A stretch of 64,000 bases of DNA from Leeuwenhoekiella sp. MAR_2009_132 (GCF_000687915.1 NZ_JHZY01000002.1:1178001-1242000), one strand, 5' to 3'; shown: positions 45,073 through 54,605, counted from the first letter of the stretch. Notes: generated from the letters alone by a model not told the origin. Translations and numbers: made by a program.

Positions 45073-45528
45073 TCATTCTTGAAAATCTGGTAAGGCTAAC
45101 TCAATACCTGCACCGTGTTTAAAGACTAACTGCCCACCCAGATAGCCGGTTCTGGCAACAAAACCTACCAGTATGGCAAATAGGAAAAAACTCGCCCATT
45201 GTGCCCAAAGTTTTTGATAATTGAAGAAATGCATTGCAACGCGTATAAGGGCAGTGATAATTGCCAACCAAAGCATTATAGTTGCAGACTCTTCATGTAA
45301 TTCTAAAGGTGCCTGAAGTATACCATCTGTCATCCCATCACCTGCATAACTGCCGCTTATATAAGCTACTATAGCACCTAATGAACCTAGTAAAAGCAAG
45401 TACAATGAAGATTTTTTAAAGAATTCATTTCTGCTAAAAACAGTAATGAGATCAGATAAAAATCCTACACATAATAAGGCTATAGGAAAATGAATAACCA
45501 ATGCATGAAGATGTGGTGCTGTTATCAT
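45073..45528 (-). CDS. DUF2231-like membrane protein
   Basis: This 151-residue inner-membrane protein starts PHLHALVIHFPIALLCVGFL, the HxxxVHFPIAL pattern of DUF2231, and has four hydrophobic helices. A GDGM-like loop (YAGDGMTDGILQ) and HEESA follow, as in the family. A conserved His in helix 1 suggests haem or metal binding, but the role is unknown. It precedes the rubrerythrin gene (about 95 bp), so they may be co-regulated. Confidence 0.8.
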   Translation of the reverse strand: MITAPHLHALVIHFPIALLCVGFLSDLITVFSRNEFFKKSSLYLLLLGSLGAIVAYISGSYAGDGMTDGILQAPLELHEESATIMLWLAIITALIRVAMHFFNYQKLWAQWASFFLFAILVGFVARTGYLGGQLVFKHGAGIELALPDFQE

Positions 45529-45581
45529 AATTATTATTTTTTAGATAAGTTCTACACGTATATCATTTTAACGCAAGTTTT

Positions 45582-45962
45582 CTACAGTACCTTAAAATGG
45601 TTTTTTACAAAAGCATCTTTTTCTGGGTCTGTCATCTTATCTGTGGGCTCCACATCAATTTTAATATCTTTAAAATGTAAATCTGTACTTAAATAATTAA
45701 ACAACTCTGTCTTTGCATTTGTAGGTCCAAATAAGAGCACGTGATTGTAGTTTAAAATTACATCTGCTATCTCTTTGTAAAAAGCTTCCTGCATTTGTTG
45801 CCTTTTATTATGCATACTTTTTTCACTTCGGTTAAGTGCCTCCTCTTTTGTACTGAAGGTGAATTTTGAAGAAATAGAATAGTTATTTTTTACTTTATTT
45901 AAATCCATTAGATTGGCATTTGAATGATCCATCCAGATACCCAGGTTTTTATGTACTTCCAT
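45582..45962 (-). CDS. Stress-island protein resembling the end of eRF1/Pelota-like fold
   Basis: This 126-residue soluble protein starts NLGIWMDHSNANLMDL and contains VLLFGPTNAKTELFNYLSTD near residue 75-95. The MDHSxA opening and the LxGPTxAK segment resemble small bacterial proteins related to an eRF1 domain, often found near universal stress genes. The function is unknown. It sits between the DUF2231-like and OsmC genes on the same strand. Confidence 0.6.
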   Translation of the reverse strand: MEVHKNLGIWMDHSNANLMDLNKVKNNYSISSKFTFSTKEEALNRSEKSMHNKRQQMQEAFYKEIADVILNYNHVLLFGPTNAKTELFNYLSTDLHFKDIKIDVEPTDKMTDPEKDAFVKNHFKVL

Positions 45963-46042
45963 TGTTTAATTATTTTATATGGTTAGATAAAGTTTTTAAT
46001 TTTTAAATTTTGTTGCGTTGCATCAACTGTAATGAGGTTTAA

Positions 46043-46510
46043 TTATTCGCTTTCAATTAAGACCGGGTTAACGTGCACACCTACTTCCATACTAATTACA
46101 GATTTTATAGAATGAGCTATTAGACAGGCATTTTCAGCCTTTTTAACTATACGCAGTGCCTTATTTCTAAAGCTTTCATTTGTAATAAATACATTAGGTT
46201 TTAAAAGGATTTCACTTATTTGCAGCTTGCCCTCCAGGAGTTCTAACTTTCCTTTTGCAGAACAATTAAAACTTGTAAACTCAAGTGTAGAATTCTCGGC
46301 AATTGCTAAAAAAGTGGTCATTAAACAACCGCTAACGGCCGCTATAAACAAATGCTCTGGAGACCAAATTCCGGGTATACCTTTTGGAAATTCTGGAGGT
46401 GTTGCTACTTCAATACAAATTCCTTTTTCTTTATTCAATTCTGGAGAACAAAGTATTCCCTTACGGTCGTTTTTCCAGTTTATATCAACAGTGTAATAAT
46501 GCGTTTCCAT
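46043..46510 (-). CDS. OsmC-family protein
   Basis: This 155-residue protein has the OsmC fold: an N-terminal beta part (YYTVDINWKNDRKGILCSPE), then GIWSPEHLFIAAVSGCLMTTFLAIAENS with the first reactive Cys, and a later NACLIAHSIKSV with the second. The two Cys are typical for hydroperoxide-reducing members (OsmC/Ohr). It probably detoxifies organic peroxides, in keeping with the neighbouring rubrerythrin gene. Confidence 0.88.
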   Translation of the reverse strand: METHYYTVDINWKNDRKGILCSPELNKEKGICIEVATPPEFPKGIPGIWSPEHLFIAAVSGCLMTTFLAIAENSTLEFTSFNCSAKGKLELLEGKLQISEILLKPNVFITNESFRNKALRIVKKAENACLIAHSIKSVISMEVGVHVNPVLIESE

Positions 46511-46943
46511 AAGTAAATTGTTTAATGAGTTGAAGATTAAAACCTGTTCTTATTTTTTGTATTGATCCTAAACGGAATATAGACAGGACAAATACTAAAA
46601 AAACGGGTGACTAATAGAATGTCTGCCAAGATTAACAATACAAGTAAAAAGGGCCCGTGATCAATTGAAAGACATACGTAGCGAAAATTATAATACTAGT
46701 ATATAACGGATACTCGTATCAACTATACCCTATTTAGTTTTAGCTGTAATTTTCTCATTTTACGAGCAATTCTAATCTTTTTTATTATTACTAAAGGTCA
46801 GAATATAAAAAGGATGAGGTATTGCATAATTTGTTTAAATCATTGCATATCTCCCACATTTTACCAGAGAACTAACATGTAGAAAGAGTAGTTCTAGAAA
46901 AGTAAATGAAATTGTTTGTAAGGTAAAAACCTCAATAAACAGA
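46511..46943. other. Intergenic region between OsmC and AraC-type genes
   Basis: About 430 bp of AT-rich DNA with no coding frame I can support and no repeat of note. It should hold the promoter of the OsmC gene (minus strand), near 46520-46600. Confidence 0.4.
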
Positions 46944-47510
46944 TTAAAAATCTTCCAGATTATTCATCCGTTTATTTTTTAATTGTTTGTAAAATGTAGG
47001 TGTGAGACCGGTAACTTTTTTAAACTGATTTGATAAATGAGCAGGACTGCTATAATGCAACTTATAGGAAATCTCGCATAAATTTAATTCCCCGTAGATA
47101 AGGAGTTCTTTAGCTTTTTCGATCTTATGCATTATGATAAACTGTTGAATAGTGATTCCCTTTACTTCAGAAAATATATTAGCCAAATAGGTGTAATCAT
47201 AATTCATTTTTTCACTTATATAATCTGAATAATTTACTTTCGGAATTTCATCAGTATAGTGAATCATCTCAATGATGATTGTCTTTATTTTTTCAATTAA
47301 AATACTTCGCTTATCGTCAAGTAATTCGAGTCCAGATTTTTTAAGGCTTGATTTTAGTTGGTTTTTTTGAAACAGACTTATATTTTCAAGAATTTCAACA
47401 AAACCTAAGTCTATTATGACATAGTGAAGCCCCAGCTTATTGAGTTCTTCTTTAACCATCATTTTACATCGCAAACTAACCATATACTTAATAAAGAGAA
47501 TCGTACTCAT
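46944..47510 (-). CDS. Short AraC-family regulator, paralogue of 38147-38707
   Basis: This 188-residue protein has the same layout as the protein at 38147: an N-terminal part with KYMVSLRCKMMVKEELNKLG and a C-terminal AraC domain (VKGITIQQFIIMHKIEKAKE, NLCEISYKLHYSSPAHLSNQ, FKKVTGLTPTFYKQL). Positions of MVSLRCK, SILIEKIK and NYSD..SEKM agree between the two, so they are recent paralogues. It lies at the right edge of the stress island. The signal is unknown. Confidence 0.85.
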   Translation of the reverse strand: MSTILFIKYMVSLRCKMMVKEELNKLGLHYVIIDLGFVEILENISLFQKNQLKSSLKKSGLELLDDKRSILIEKIKTIIIEMIHYTDEIPKVNYSDYISEKMNYDYTYLANIFSEVKGITIQQFIIMHKIEKAKELLIYGELNLCEISYKLHYSSPAHLSNQFKKVTGLTPTFYKQLKNKRMNNLEDF

Positions 47511-47651
47511 GCTTAGTGTTTGAATTTGAAAAGAACTCTTGTAATTCTATAAGGTAGTCATAAGCCCGTCATTAACGTGTTTAATATTGAAATCTTTTAA
47601 GTTGAAAGCAAACTTGCAAATCAGATGTTGCTATTCGCGTTATTTTACCGC

Positions 47652-47684
47652 ATAAAAAAAGGAAGACTTTTATAAAATCTTCCT
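47652..47684 (-). terminator. Terminator after the sugar operon
   Basis: AAAGGAAGA (47656-47664) pairs with TCTTCCTTT (47676-47684), with four further pairs TTTT/AAAA past one mismatch. The A run at 47652-47658 gives a T run on the minus strand. It ends the AroE gene transcript. Confidence 0.8.
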
Positions 47685-47710
47685 TTCTCTAAATATTTAA
47701 CTATGCTGTT

Positions 47711-48583
47711 TTAATTTATATTAAACACCTCATTTAATTTAGCGTGCATTACCTGCGCATCAACATCAACACCGGTCCAGTATTTTATACCTATTACACC
47801 TTGATTAACGAGCATTTGAATACCATTTACGGTTTTGCACCCTTTATCTTTAGCCGTTTTCAACAAGTGCGTTTCCGGCGGATTGTGGATGCCATCAGCA
47901 ACAACCATATTAGGATGTATGCTATCAAAATCTATATTTAATTGCTGATCTACATTAGGATAAAGTCCCACACTGGTTGCATTTATTACAATTTGAGTCT
48001 TAGGGTCTATAGTGTACCTGTTCTCCCACGAATTGTAAACCGCCTGAGTGGGAGTATTATCATTTAATAATGTTACTACCTCTTCTGCCCGGTCGCTACT
48101 TCTATTTACAAGAGTTATTGTTTTTGCCCCTGCAAGAGCAAGTTCTACAGCGACTGCACGAGCTGCACCACCAGCACCAAAAAGTGTAATATGCTTTTGT
48201 GCAGGATCTATAATCTGTTTAAGTGCCTGCACAAAACCTTTTCCGTCTGTGTTCTCACCTATCCATTTATCGTCACGTTTTACAATGGTATTTACTGCCC
48301 CTATGAGTTTTGCAGATTCACCAAGACCATCTAGATATTTAATTACAGCAACCTTGTGCGGTATCGAACAATTAAAACCAGACCATCCTAACGCTTTAGC
48401 GCCTTGTATCGCAGTTTCCAGATTTTCTGGACTCACTTCACAATTGATGTATCTAAAATACAAACCGTGGTGTTTATAGGCTGCTTCAACCATTGCAACA
48501 GTTGGGTTTTCTGCCGCAGGTTGGGCAAATGAACCGGTTAGCTGTGGTAAAAAATCTTTTGCTTTATTATCATGTGCATTCAT
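47711..48583 (-). CDS. Shikimate dehydrogenase family protein, substrate uncertain
   Basis: This 290-residue NAD(P)-dependent dehydrogenase has the catalytic Lys in FNCSIPHKVAV and Asp in GENTDGKGF, and the nucleotide motif GAGGAARAVAVELA. The N-terminal substrate loop reads LTGSFAQPAAENP instead of the usual IxHSxSPxxHN, so the serines that hold shikimate are not clearly present. Together with its place at the end of a sugar operon, this suggests an AroE paralogue acting on another compound. A true biosynthetic AroE cannot be excluded. Confidence 0.8.
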   Translation of the reverse strand: MNAHDNKAKDFLPQLTGSFAQPAAENPTVAMVEAAYKHHGLYFRYINCEVSPENLETAIQGAKALGWSGFNCSIPHKVAVIKYLDGLGESAKLIGAVNTIVKRDDKWIGENTDGKGFVQALKQIIDPAQKHITLFGAGGAARAVAVELALAGAKTITLVNRSSDRAEEVVTLLNDNTPTQAVYNSWENRYTIDPKTQIVINATSVGLYPNVDQQLNIDFDSIHPNMVVADGIHNPPETHLLKTAKDKGCKTVNGIQMLVNQGVIGIKYWTGVDVDAQVMHAKLNEVFNIN

Positions 48584-48617
48584 GAACTTAAAATTTTGAA
48601 ATTAATAGGTAGTTGTT

Positions 48618-49472
48618 CTAGATATTGAATTGTTTTACTTTGTTTTTCATAAATGCTAAACTTCCCTCAGCAAGCTCCTGAGCAGAAAATGGTGATTTTT
48701 GCCACAGGGAAACAGCTTGTTGCATACCCGATACTTCTGATGAGAAGTTCTCTAAAACCAGATTGCCTTCAAAGTTTATGGTATTTAATGCTTCAAATAG
48801 CTCATCCCAATTCACGGTTCCATCACCGGGCATTCCGCGATGACTTTCTGTGATATGCAGGTGTTTTAATCTATTACCGGCTCTTAAAATTGGATCTTTA
48901 AAATTAGCTTCCTCAATATTCATATGAAAGGTATCCAAATGTAAAGCCAGATTGGGCATTCCGGTTTTTTCAATGAGTTCTAATACATTTTCAGCCGTAT
49001 TGCATACATAACTTTCATAGCGGTTTATAGGTTCTATCCCTATAGTAATACCGCGTTCTAATGCATATAAAGCAGCTTCACCCCATACATTTACAACCGT
49101 ATCTTTCTCTGCTTCTGTTACAGGGTTTCCTGTAAAACAACCTATCGCAGAGTGCAATACACCACCCATAAAATCTGCATCTAAAGCCGCTGTGCGATCT
49201 AATGATTTTTTTATAAGTGCTAATGCTTGCTTAGGATGCGCAGGTAGATGTGTTTCTACGGAAAAATTAAGCGAGCAAACCGCTGAAATACCGTGTTTAT
49301 TTAAATGTTTTTTAACTGCCGGTGCATCAAAATCTGCGGTGTGTGGCAAGAGAATTTCGAGCAGTTCAAAACCAGTTTCGGCTGTTTTCTCAATAGCATA
49401 TAAGCCAGATTCGTGCGTCCAGTCTGGAGTAGTCCAGGAAAGTAACGAGGCTCCATATTTAATATTCATCAT
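48618..49472 (-). CDS. Ketose 3-epimerase-like sugar isomerase (TIM barrel)
   Basis: I take the start at 49472 (MMNIKYGASLLSW); the frame is open upstream to 49505 but that overlaps the porin end. The protein of about 284 residues is in the AP_endonuc_2 family and has the D-tagatose/D-psicose 3-epimerase signature set: IGIEPINRYESYVCNT (Glu), LALHLDTFHMNIEE (Asp), GNRLKHLHITESHR (His) and NLVLENF (Glu), which bind the divalent metal and act as catalytic pair. It would isomerise a ketose. It lies in the operon with a PfkB kinase and a transporter. Confidence 0.8.
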   Translation of the reverse strand: MMNIKYGASLLSWTTPDWTHESGLYAIEKTAETGFELLEILLPHTADFDAPAVKKHLNKHGISAVCSLNFSVETHLPAHPKQALALIKKSLDRTAALDADFMGGVLHSAIGCFTGNPVTEAEKDTVVNVWGEAALYALERGITIGIEPINRYESYVCNTAENVLELIEKTGMPNLALHLDTFHMNIEEANFKDPILRAGNRLKHLHITESHRGMPGDGTVNWDELFEALNTINFEGNLVLENFSSEVSGMQQAVSLWQKSPFSAQELAEGSLAFMKNKVKQFNI

Positions 49473-49489
49473 AATCTTATATTCTTTTT

Positions 49490-50893
49490 TTAAAAAATCC
49501 ACCATTCTGATCGTACCCCAAAATATGTCCCAAAGCGTTTAGACCCCGCTTGCTGTAAAAATGGAGAAGCCAGACTATTTTGTGCAAAATCATTATATCG
49601 TGCTACTGAAGCTATAAACCGAATATGCGGTCGTGCCCAAGCACTGCGCTCTGCCGTGGGTACAATCGTAGGTGCTAGCGTAAATTTAACCATTCCCGCA
49701 GTAGGATCGTTTCCATTTTTACGACTGGTGTAATGCAATTCTGTTAATATATGAAACCAGTCTTTAGCATAATACAAAAACCTGCTTCCTAGTGCTACAT
49801 CTGTTTTTCGGTTATAAATACTGCGACCGTAAAAATCTGTTGCTTTATCAGCTGATTTTGCGCCACCTTTACTTTTAGTAAAAACCGCATACGGATTTAT
49901 ACTCCATCTTTTATTCAAATTAAATAACATATGCTCAACTACAGTAAAAGAATAAGCTCCTGCATATGTACCGTCTTCTACCTGTGGCGCTCCGTACGTA
50001 CGCCAGGTTTGTGTATTGCCGTTATCGCCACCATTAGCAATACCAGTACCATATCTAACCGCAAACTGATTAAATGAACCCGGAAGTGTTGTTTTTAAAT
50101 CAGAGTTTAGTTTAGCTCCTATCACATAGCCGTTATCTGCAGGATAAGTTGTATCTGTATTATCTGAAATATTAGGAACGGTATGATATTCTGCAAGTAA
50201 TTTAAGACGGTGATTCTCTTTAAAATTTACCGTGTGCTCCAGAACCATAACCTCCCGCTGACGATACGTAAGGTTCTGGTTTCCATCTATTATGTTTGTA
50301 TAGGAATACGGTGTGGTATTAGTAGACGAGGTGTCAATTACCGCAGGAAAAAACATCGAAAATGAGGTGTTTTTATATTTAATACCGAAACCTTCAGCAG
50401 AATGATCGTCAAAATAAAAATAGTCTGTTATATGCACATCATCATAACGCATATATCGTGCTCCAGCCCACACACTCCATTCACTACCTACTATGTTTTT
50501 TGCTTCTACAAAAGCCTCCGGCAAACTGGTTACAATTCCATTTATTGAGCCCGAGCTCACGTTACCTAAAAAAGTATTATTAGTAGAGTAAAAAGCTAAT
50601 CGCGCCTGAAAATCTATTACCGTGCTGTCTTTATTTGCGTTTACTGGTGTAAAATGAAAAGCCGGTAATAAATCTATATAATCTCCCTGATCCATTCTAC
50701 CTCCTAAGGAACCTTGCCCCGATAAGTTGAGCTGACGACCGGTATGTCCTTCTATTCCGGGAGAATACCCAAAACCTATACGACCGGTTGTGCCAAAAGA
50801 GAAGTTCTTATTGGTAATCTGTATTTGCGCATTTCCTACGTATATACTCAGCATTAGGATAATCAGAAAATATCCTTGAAATTTAGTCATCAT
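49490..50893 (-). CDS. LamB-like carbohydrate porin
   Basis: This 467-residue outer-membrane protein has a signal peptide (1-22, ending GNAQ) and a beta-barrel composition. It starts FGTTGRIGFGYSPGIEGHTG and has an aromatic C-terminus (RSEWWIF), typical of barrel insertion signals. Segments such as GQGSLGGRMDQGDYIDLLPA resemble maltoporin-type sugar porins. It overlaps the transporter stop (ATGA), so the two are translationally coupled and likely handle the same sugar. Confidence 0.78.
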   Translation of the reverse strand: MMTKFQGYFLIILMLSIYVGNAQIQITNKNFSFGTTGRIGFGYSPGIEGHTGRQLNLSGQGSLGGRMDQGDYIDLLPAFHFTPVNANKDSTVIDFQARLAFYSTNNTFLGNVSSGSINGIVTSLPEAFVEAKNIVGSEWSVWAGARYMRYDDVHITDYFYFDDHSAEGFGIKYKNTSFSMFFPAVIDTSSTNTTPYSYTNIIDGNQNLTYRQREVMVLEHTVNFKENHRLKLLAEYHTVPNISDNTDTTYPADNGYVIGAKLNSDLKTTLPGSFNQFAVRYGTGIANGGDNGNTQTWRTYGAPQVEDGTYAGAYSFTVVEHMLFNLNKRWSINPYAVFTKSKGGAKSADKATDFYGRSIYNRKTDVALGSRFLYYAKDWFHILTELHYTSRKNGNDPTAGMVKFTLAPTIVPTAERSAWARPHIRFIASVARYNDFAQNSLASPFLQQAGSKRFGTYFGVRSEWWIF

Positions 50894-52236
50894 ACCGCAA
50901 GTGCTTCAGAAGAAACTGCATTACTTGCCTCGTGTTTACTTGAAATATAGAAGCCGTACCAGCTGATGTAAACAAAACATAATAAGGGTAAAATAAACGA
51001 AAAGTTGACTTCGGCTACGCCTAAAATCTGAATATCGGAAACCCCAGTACCTCCTGCATCGATAATCATTCCTTGTAATTTTGGCATTAATGCACCACCT
51101 ACAATAGCCATAACTAAACCTGCAGAGCCTACTTTAGATTGTTCTTCGGTTAAATCTTCGAGAGTAATCCCATAAATTGTAGGAAACATGAGTGACATAC
51201 AAAATGAAATACCTACCAGACAATACAACCCAAATTCTCCTGAACTGGTAATAACACCTATTACAAAGGCAACGGCTAACACTGCAAAACTTGCAAGTAA
51301 CTTTCCCGAGCTTATAAAGCGTAATAAATAAGTTCCCAGAATACGTCCTACAGTAAACACTATAAACGCAACAATCTGATAATAACCCGCGGTAACACCA
51401 TCTATCCCCTTAGCTTCTGCATATTGATAGATATACGTCCAACACATAATCTGAGCGCCTATGTATAGAATTTGAGCGATTACACCTAGTACATATTTTT
51501 TGTTTTTTCCTAAATCTGAAAAGGTTTTAGAAATGCCTGGCATCGCTTCCTGTTCTTTAGATTGAGGCATTTTTATAGCCAGAAACAATACAAATACCAC
51601 AATAAGTACCAGGCCTAAAATCACATACGGGTTACGAATTGCCATTAAATCTGAAGTACGAACTAATGCTTTAGCGGCTTCATCCATCGCGCTAAAATTG
51701 TTGATATCGTCAGACTTAATATTTTTAAGAATGAATTGTTGTGCAATAAAAAGACCGGCTACTAAACCCACAGGATTTACCGCCTGCGCTAAATTTAATC
51801 GTAAAGTTGCCGTTTCTTTAGGTCCCATTGCTAACACATAAGGGTTGGCCGCTGTTTCTAAAAATGCAAGTCCAAAGGTTAAGACATACAGCGCAATACA
51901 GAAAAACCAAAAATGCTGAGTTACAGCCGCAGGATAGAACAGTAATGCCCCTATTGCATACAATCCTAAACCGATTAAAATTCCTGTCTTATAGGAGTAT
52001 TTACGCATAAATAAAGCAGCCGGTAGCGCCATACAAAAATATCCTCCATAAAATGCCATCTGTACCCACGCAGCTTGAGAATTAGATAATTCTAAAACCT
52101 TCTTAAAGGCCTGTACCATTGGATCTGTGATTGCATTTGCAAAACCCCATAAGGCAAATAATAGGGTTACTAATAAAAAGGGGACCAATACATTTTTAGG
52201 TATTACGGCCGCTTTTTTTTCGGTTTTAGTATTCAT
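50890..52236 (-). CDS. MFS sugar permease, FucP/GluP-like
   Basis: This 448-residue, twelve-helix transporter belongs to the FucP group of the major facilitator superfamily: LLFALWGFANAITDPMVQAF at helix 1, AFYGGYFCMALPAALFMRKY, TFGLAFLETAANPYVLAMGP in helix 4-5 and GSAGLVMAIVGGALMPKLQG. These symport fucose, glucose, galactose or fructose with H+. The neighbouring fructokinase-like gene favours a ketose or hexose. Confidence 0.9.
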   Translation of the reverse strand: MNTKTEKKAAVIPKNVLVPFLLVTLLFALWGFANAITDPMVQAFKKVLELSNSQAAWVQMAFYGGYFCMALPAALFMRKYSYKTGILIGLGLYAIGALLFYPAAVTQHFWFFCIALYVLTFGLAFLETAANPYVLAMGPKETATLRLNLAQAVNPVGLVAGLFIAQQFILKNIKSDDINNFSAMDEAAKALVRTSDLMAIRNPYVILGLVLIVVFVLFLAIKMPQSKEQEAMPGISKTFSDLGKNKKYVLGVIAQILYIGAQIMCWTYIYQYAEAKGIDGVTAGYYQIVAFIVFTVGRILGTYLLRFISSGKLLASFAVLAVAFVIGVITSSGEFGLYCLVGISFCMSLMFPTIYGITLEDLTEEQSKVGSAGLVMAIVGGALMPKLQGMIIDAGGTGVSDIQILGVAEVNFSFILPLLCFVYISWYGFYISSKHEASNAVSSEALAV

Positions 52237-52274
52237 TTTACAAGTACGTTAAATTAATAAGTGAATGATTTGAT

Positions 52275-53186
52275 TTATGAAAATGCAAGTTCACTTTCGC
52301 AGAATTCCTGAAAGTCTTTAAATACATATTCTGGGCAGGCTCCTGCATTTGAAGTTATAAATGCGCCTAAAGAAACAGCTTGCTTCATCGCTTCTACAGG
52401 AGAACCACCGCTAAGTTTTTTTGATACAAACCCTGCCAGAAATGCATCACCACTACCTACCGTATCTTTTACGGTAACTGGCCTTGCAGGAAAATTATAT
52501 TTGAGAGTATCTTCATAGTACAATGCACCCTTACTTCCCATAGTAATAATCACTCCAGAAATATTGAAGCGTTCTTTTATATAGTTTACACAATCATCAT
52601 CTGTGGTGTAGGCTTGACCTAACAACTGAGTAATGGTTTGTAATTCGGTTTCATTCATTTTAACCAAATCACATTTAGCTAACAACGTTTTAGCTACATC
52701 AATAGAGAAATAAGGTTCTCTTATATTTACGTCAAATACTTTATAAGGAGCCAATTCTAGAAGTTCTAATAATGTATTGTAAGAAGTAGTATTTCTGGCA
52801 ATAAGGCTACCAAAAATTAATGCATCTGCATTCTTTATTTGCTCTTTATAGTCTTCCCGAAGCTCAATAAAATCCCAGGCCACATTAGTAACGATTTCGT
52901 AATTAGCCTCATTATTAGAATCTATTGTTGCAGTTACCGTTCCCGTAGGATTGGCTGTATCAAGTTGTAAATCTTCTACAGGAAGATCCCATCCTTTTAT
53001 TTTAGTAATTAATTTGTCGCCCAGGTCATCTGCTCCTACTCTGCTAATCATATGCGTATCTATGCCCATACGTTTTAAATTGTATGCTACATTAAAAGGC
53101 GCTCCGCCTGCTTGTTTACCTTCCGGAAAAATGTCCCAAAGTACTTCCCCATAACAAAAAACGGTGGGTTGATTTATTTTACTCAT
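52275..53186 (-). CDS. PfkB-family sugar kinase (fructokinase-like)
   Basis: This 303-residue kinase starts with VFCYGEVLWDIFPEGKQAGG and AFNVAYNLKRMG, as in fructokinases. The C-terminal signature VTVKDTVGSGDAFLAGF has the catalytic Asp, and VIITMGSKGALYY the ATP side. It would phosphorylate the sugar imported by the permease. It is the first gene of the operon; a LacI-type operator overlaps its upstream region (53202-53215), 16 bp before the start. Confidence 0.9.
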   Translation of the reverse strand: MSKINQPTVFCYGEVLWDIFPEGKQAGGAPFNVAYNLKRMGIDTHMISRVGADDLGDKLITKIKGWDLPVEDLQLDTANPTGTVTATIDSNNEANYEIVTNVAWDFIELREDYKEQIKNADALIFGSLIARNTTSYNTLLELLELAPYKVFDVNIREPYFSIDVAKTLLAKCDLVKMNETELQTITQLLGQAYTTDDDCVNYIKERFNISGVIITMGSKGALYYEDTLKYNFPARPVTVKDTVGSGDAFLAGFVSKKLSGGSPVEAMKQAVSLGAFITSNAGACPEYVFKDFQEFCESELAFS

Positions 53187-53201
53187 AACTAATTAATTCT
53201 T

Positions 53202-53215
53202 GTTAAACGTTTAAC
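53202..53215. promoter_or_regulatory. LacI-type operator, copy 1
   Basis: The palindrome GTTAAACGTTTAAC has the central CG typical for LacI-family sites and is identical in three places near lacI. This copy is 16 bp upstream of the kinase start, where bound repressor would block the operon. Confidence 0.85.
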
Positions 53216-53371
53216 TAATTTATTTTTAAAACTTTGATCTAGTATGTCTTCGATTGTTATTACGAAATCGTTTGCTTATAAAAATGGCCCTCCCCCTAAA
53301 CAGAAACAACCATCTATTAAGTTGAAAGCAATAGATTTTCAACCTTATAAAAAACGTTAATATTAAATTTC

Positions 53372-53399
53372 ATATTTAGTTAAACGTTTAACTAAATAT
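53372..53399. promoter_or_regulatory. LacI-type operator, copy 2, 28-bp perfect palindrome
   Basis: ATATTTAGTTAAAC (53372-53385) is followed by its exact reverse complement (53386-53399). It contains the same 14-bp core as copies 1 and 3. It lies between lacI and the kinase gene, 177 bp from copy 1 (core to core), so looping between the two is possible. Confidence 0.85.
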
Positions 53400-53411
53400 T
53401 CAAAAAAATAA

Positions 53412-54419
53412 TTATCCCATACTTGATTCTTTAATGATTAACTCTGCCTTTAAAACTGTGGCTTCTTTTAAAGTTTCAATATTCCGTATTTGATTATCTA
53501 CAGTTGCTATAGCCAGCTTCCCTATTTCTTTCAAAGGCTGGCGAATTATCGAAATTGGTACACTAAATAATTCGTAAGCCTCAGTTTCATCAAACGCTAA
53601 AACTGCAAATTTTTCAGGAACTGGTATTTTTAGTGTTCTCAATTGCTTAAGTCCTGAAATAGCTAATCTGTTACTACTAAAAAATAGCGCATCTACTTTA
53701 CTCTCGGCAGTTAAAATAGATTCAATCCCCAGTTTAATATCCCGATCTATGTGGTCTTTATCAATTCCTAAAATTTTAGAATCTGCTTCTTTATTTTCTT
53801 CTATCGAAGCTTTAAATCCCCTCTCCCGTTCTATAAGACTTTCTAATTTTGAAGTATAGTTTACAAAACAAATATTGCGTCTTCCCTGTTCTAATAAATG
53901 TTCTGTTGCCGTATATGATACCTCATAATTATTAATTTCTACCGAAGGGGCATCTACACCCGGCATATTTCTATCAATAAGAACAAATGGTATTTTACTC
54001 TTTTGTAATCTTTTTAAATAGGCTCCACTATTTTCAACCGGCGCCATGATTAATCCGTCTACCTGTCGTTCTCTAAATGTATCTATAAGACTCTCAAACT
54101 TTACCTTATCTTCATCACAGCTTCCTATAATTAGGGTACAGTCTATTTTTCTGGCTTCATCTTCAATTATACGTGCCAATTCTGAGAAATATGGGTTTGA
54201 AATATCTGCCACGATAAGTCCCAGTGTAAATGTGCGTTGCGTTTTTAGGCTTTTAGCGATTTTATTAGGTCTGTAATTCAGATCTGCTACTGCCTTTTGA
54301 ACTCGCTTAATGGTATCTTCACCTATGCGCCCCTCTGCCCTATCATTTAAAACATAGGACACCGAGGCTATGGAAACACCTGCTTCTTTGGCAACATCTT
54401 TTATTGAAATACGCTTCAC
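53412..54419 (-). CDS. LacI-family transcriptional repressor
   Basis: This 335-residue protein has the N-terminal LacI HTH (SIKDVAKEAGVSIASVSYVL) with hinge helix (NYRPNKIAKSLK), and a periplasmic-binding-protein-like sensor domain (TLGLIVADISNPYFSELARI to IRQPLKEIGKLAIATVDNQI). It lies directly upstream of the sugar operon, has the same direction, and three identical operators lie around it, one before its own start, so it most likely represses both itself and the operon until the sugar binds. Confidence 0.93.
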   Translation of the reverse strand: MKRISIKDVAKEAGVSIASVSYVLNDRAEGRIGEDTIKRVQKAVADLNYRPNKIAKSLKTQRTFTLGLIVADISNPYFSELARIIEDEARKIDCTLIIGSCDEDKVKFESLIDTFRERQVDGLIMAPVENSGAYLKRLQKSKIPFVLIDRNMPGVDAPSVEINNYEVSYTATEHLLEQGRRNICFVNYTSKLESLIERERGFKASIEENKEADSKILGIDKDHIDRDIKLGIESILTAESKVDALFFSSNRLAISGLKQLRTLKIPVPEKFAVLAFDETEAYELFSVPISIIRQPLKEIGKLAIATVDNQIRNIETLKEATVLKAELIIKESSMG

Positions 54420-54449
54420 TACATCGTTATATTTGATAAATATACTAAA

Positions 54450-54463
54450 GTTAAACGTTTAAC
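54450..54463. promoter_or_regulatory. LacI-type operator, copy 3
   Basis: A third GTTAAACGTTTAAC, 30 bp upstream of the lacI start codon, suggests autorepression. The flanks (CTAAA on the left, CAAAT on the right) are less symmetrical than in copy 2. Confidence 0.8.
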
Positions 54464-54605
54464 CAAATAAAAATTAAATTAAATTATTTTGAGATTTACG
54501 CAAATAATAGGCTTCATAATTGTAAACCCTTTTATTTACTACACTTTATACGCATCTATTGTGAAAAAAAAACCATAATCAAATTATACTACTAATTGAG
54601 AGTAA

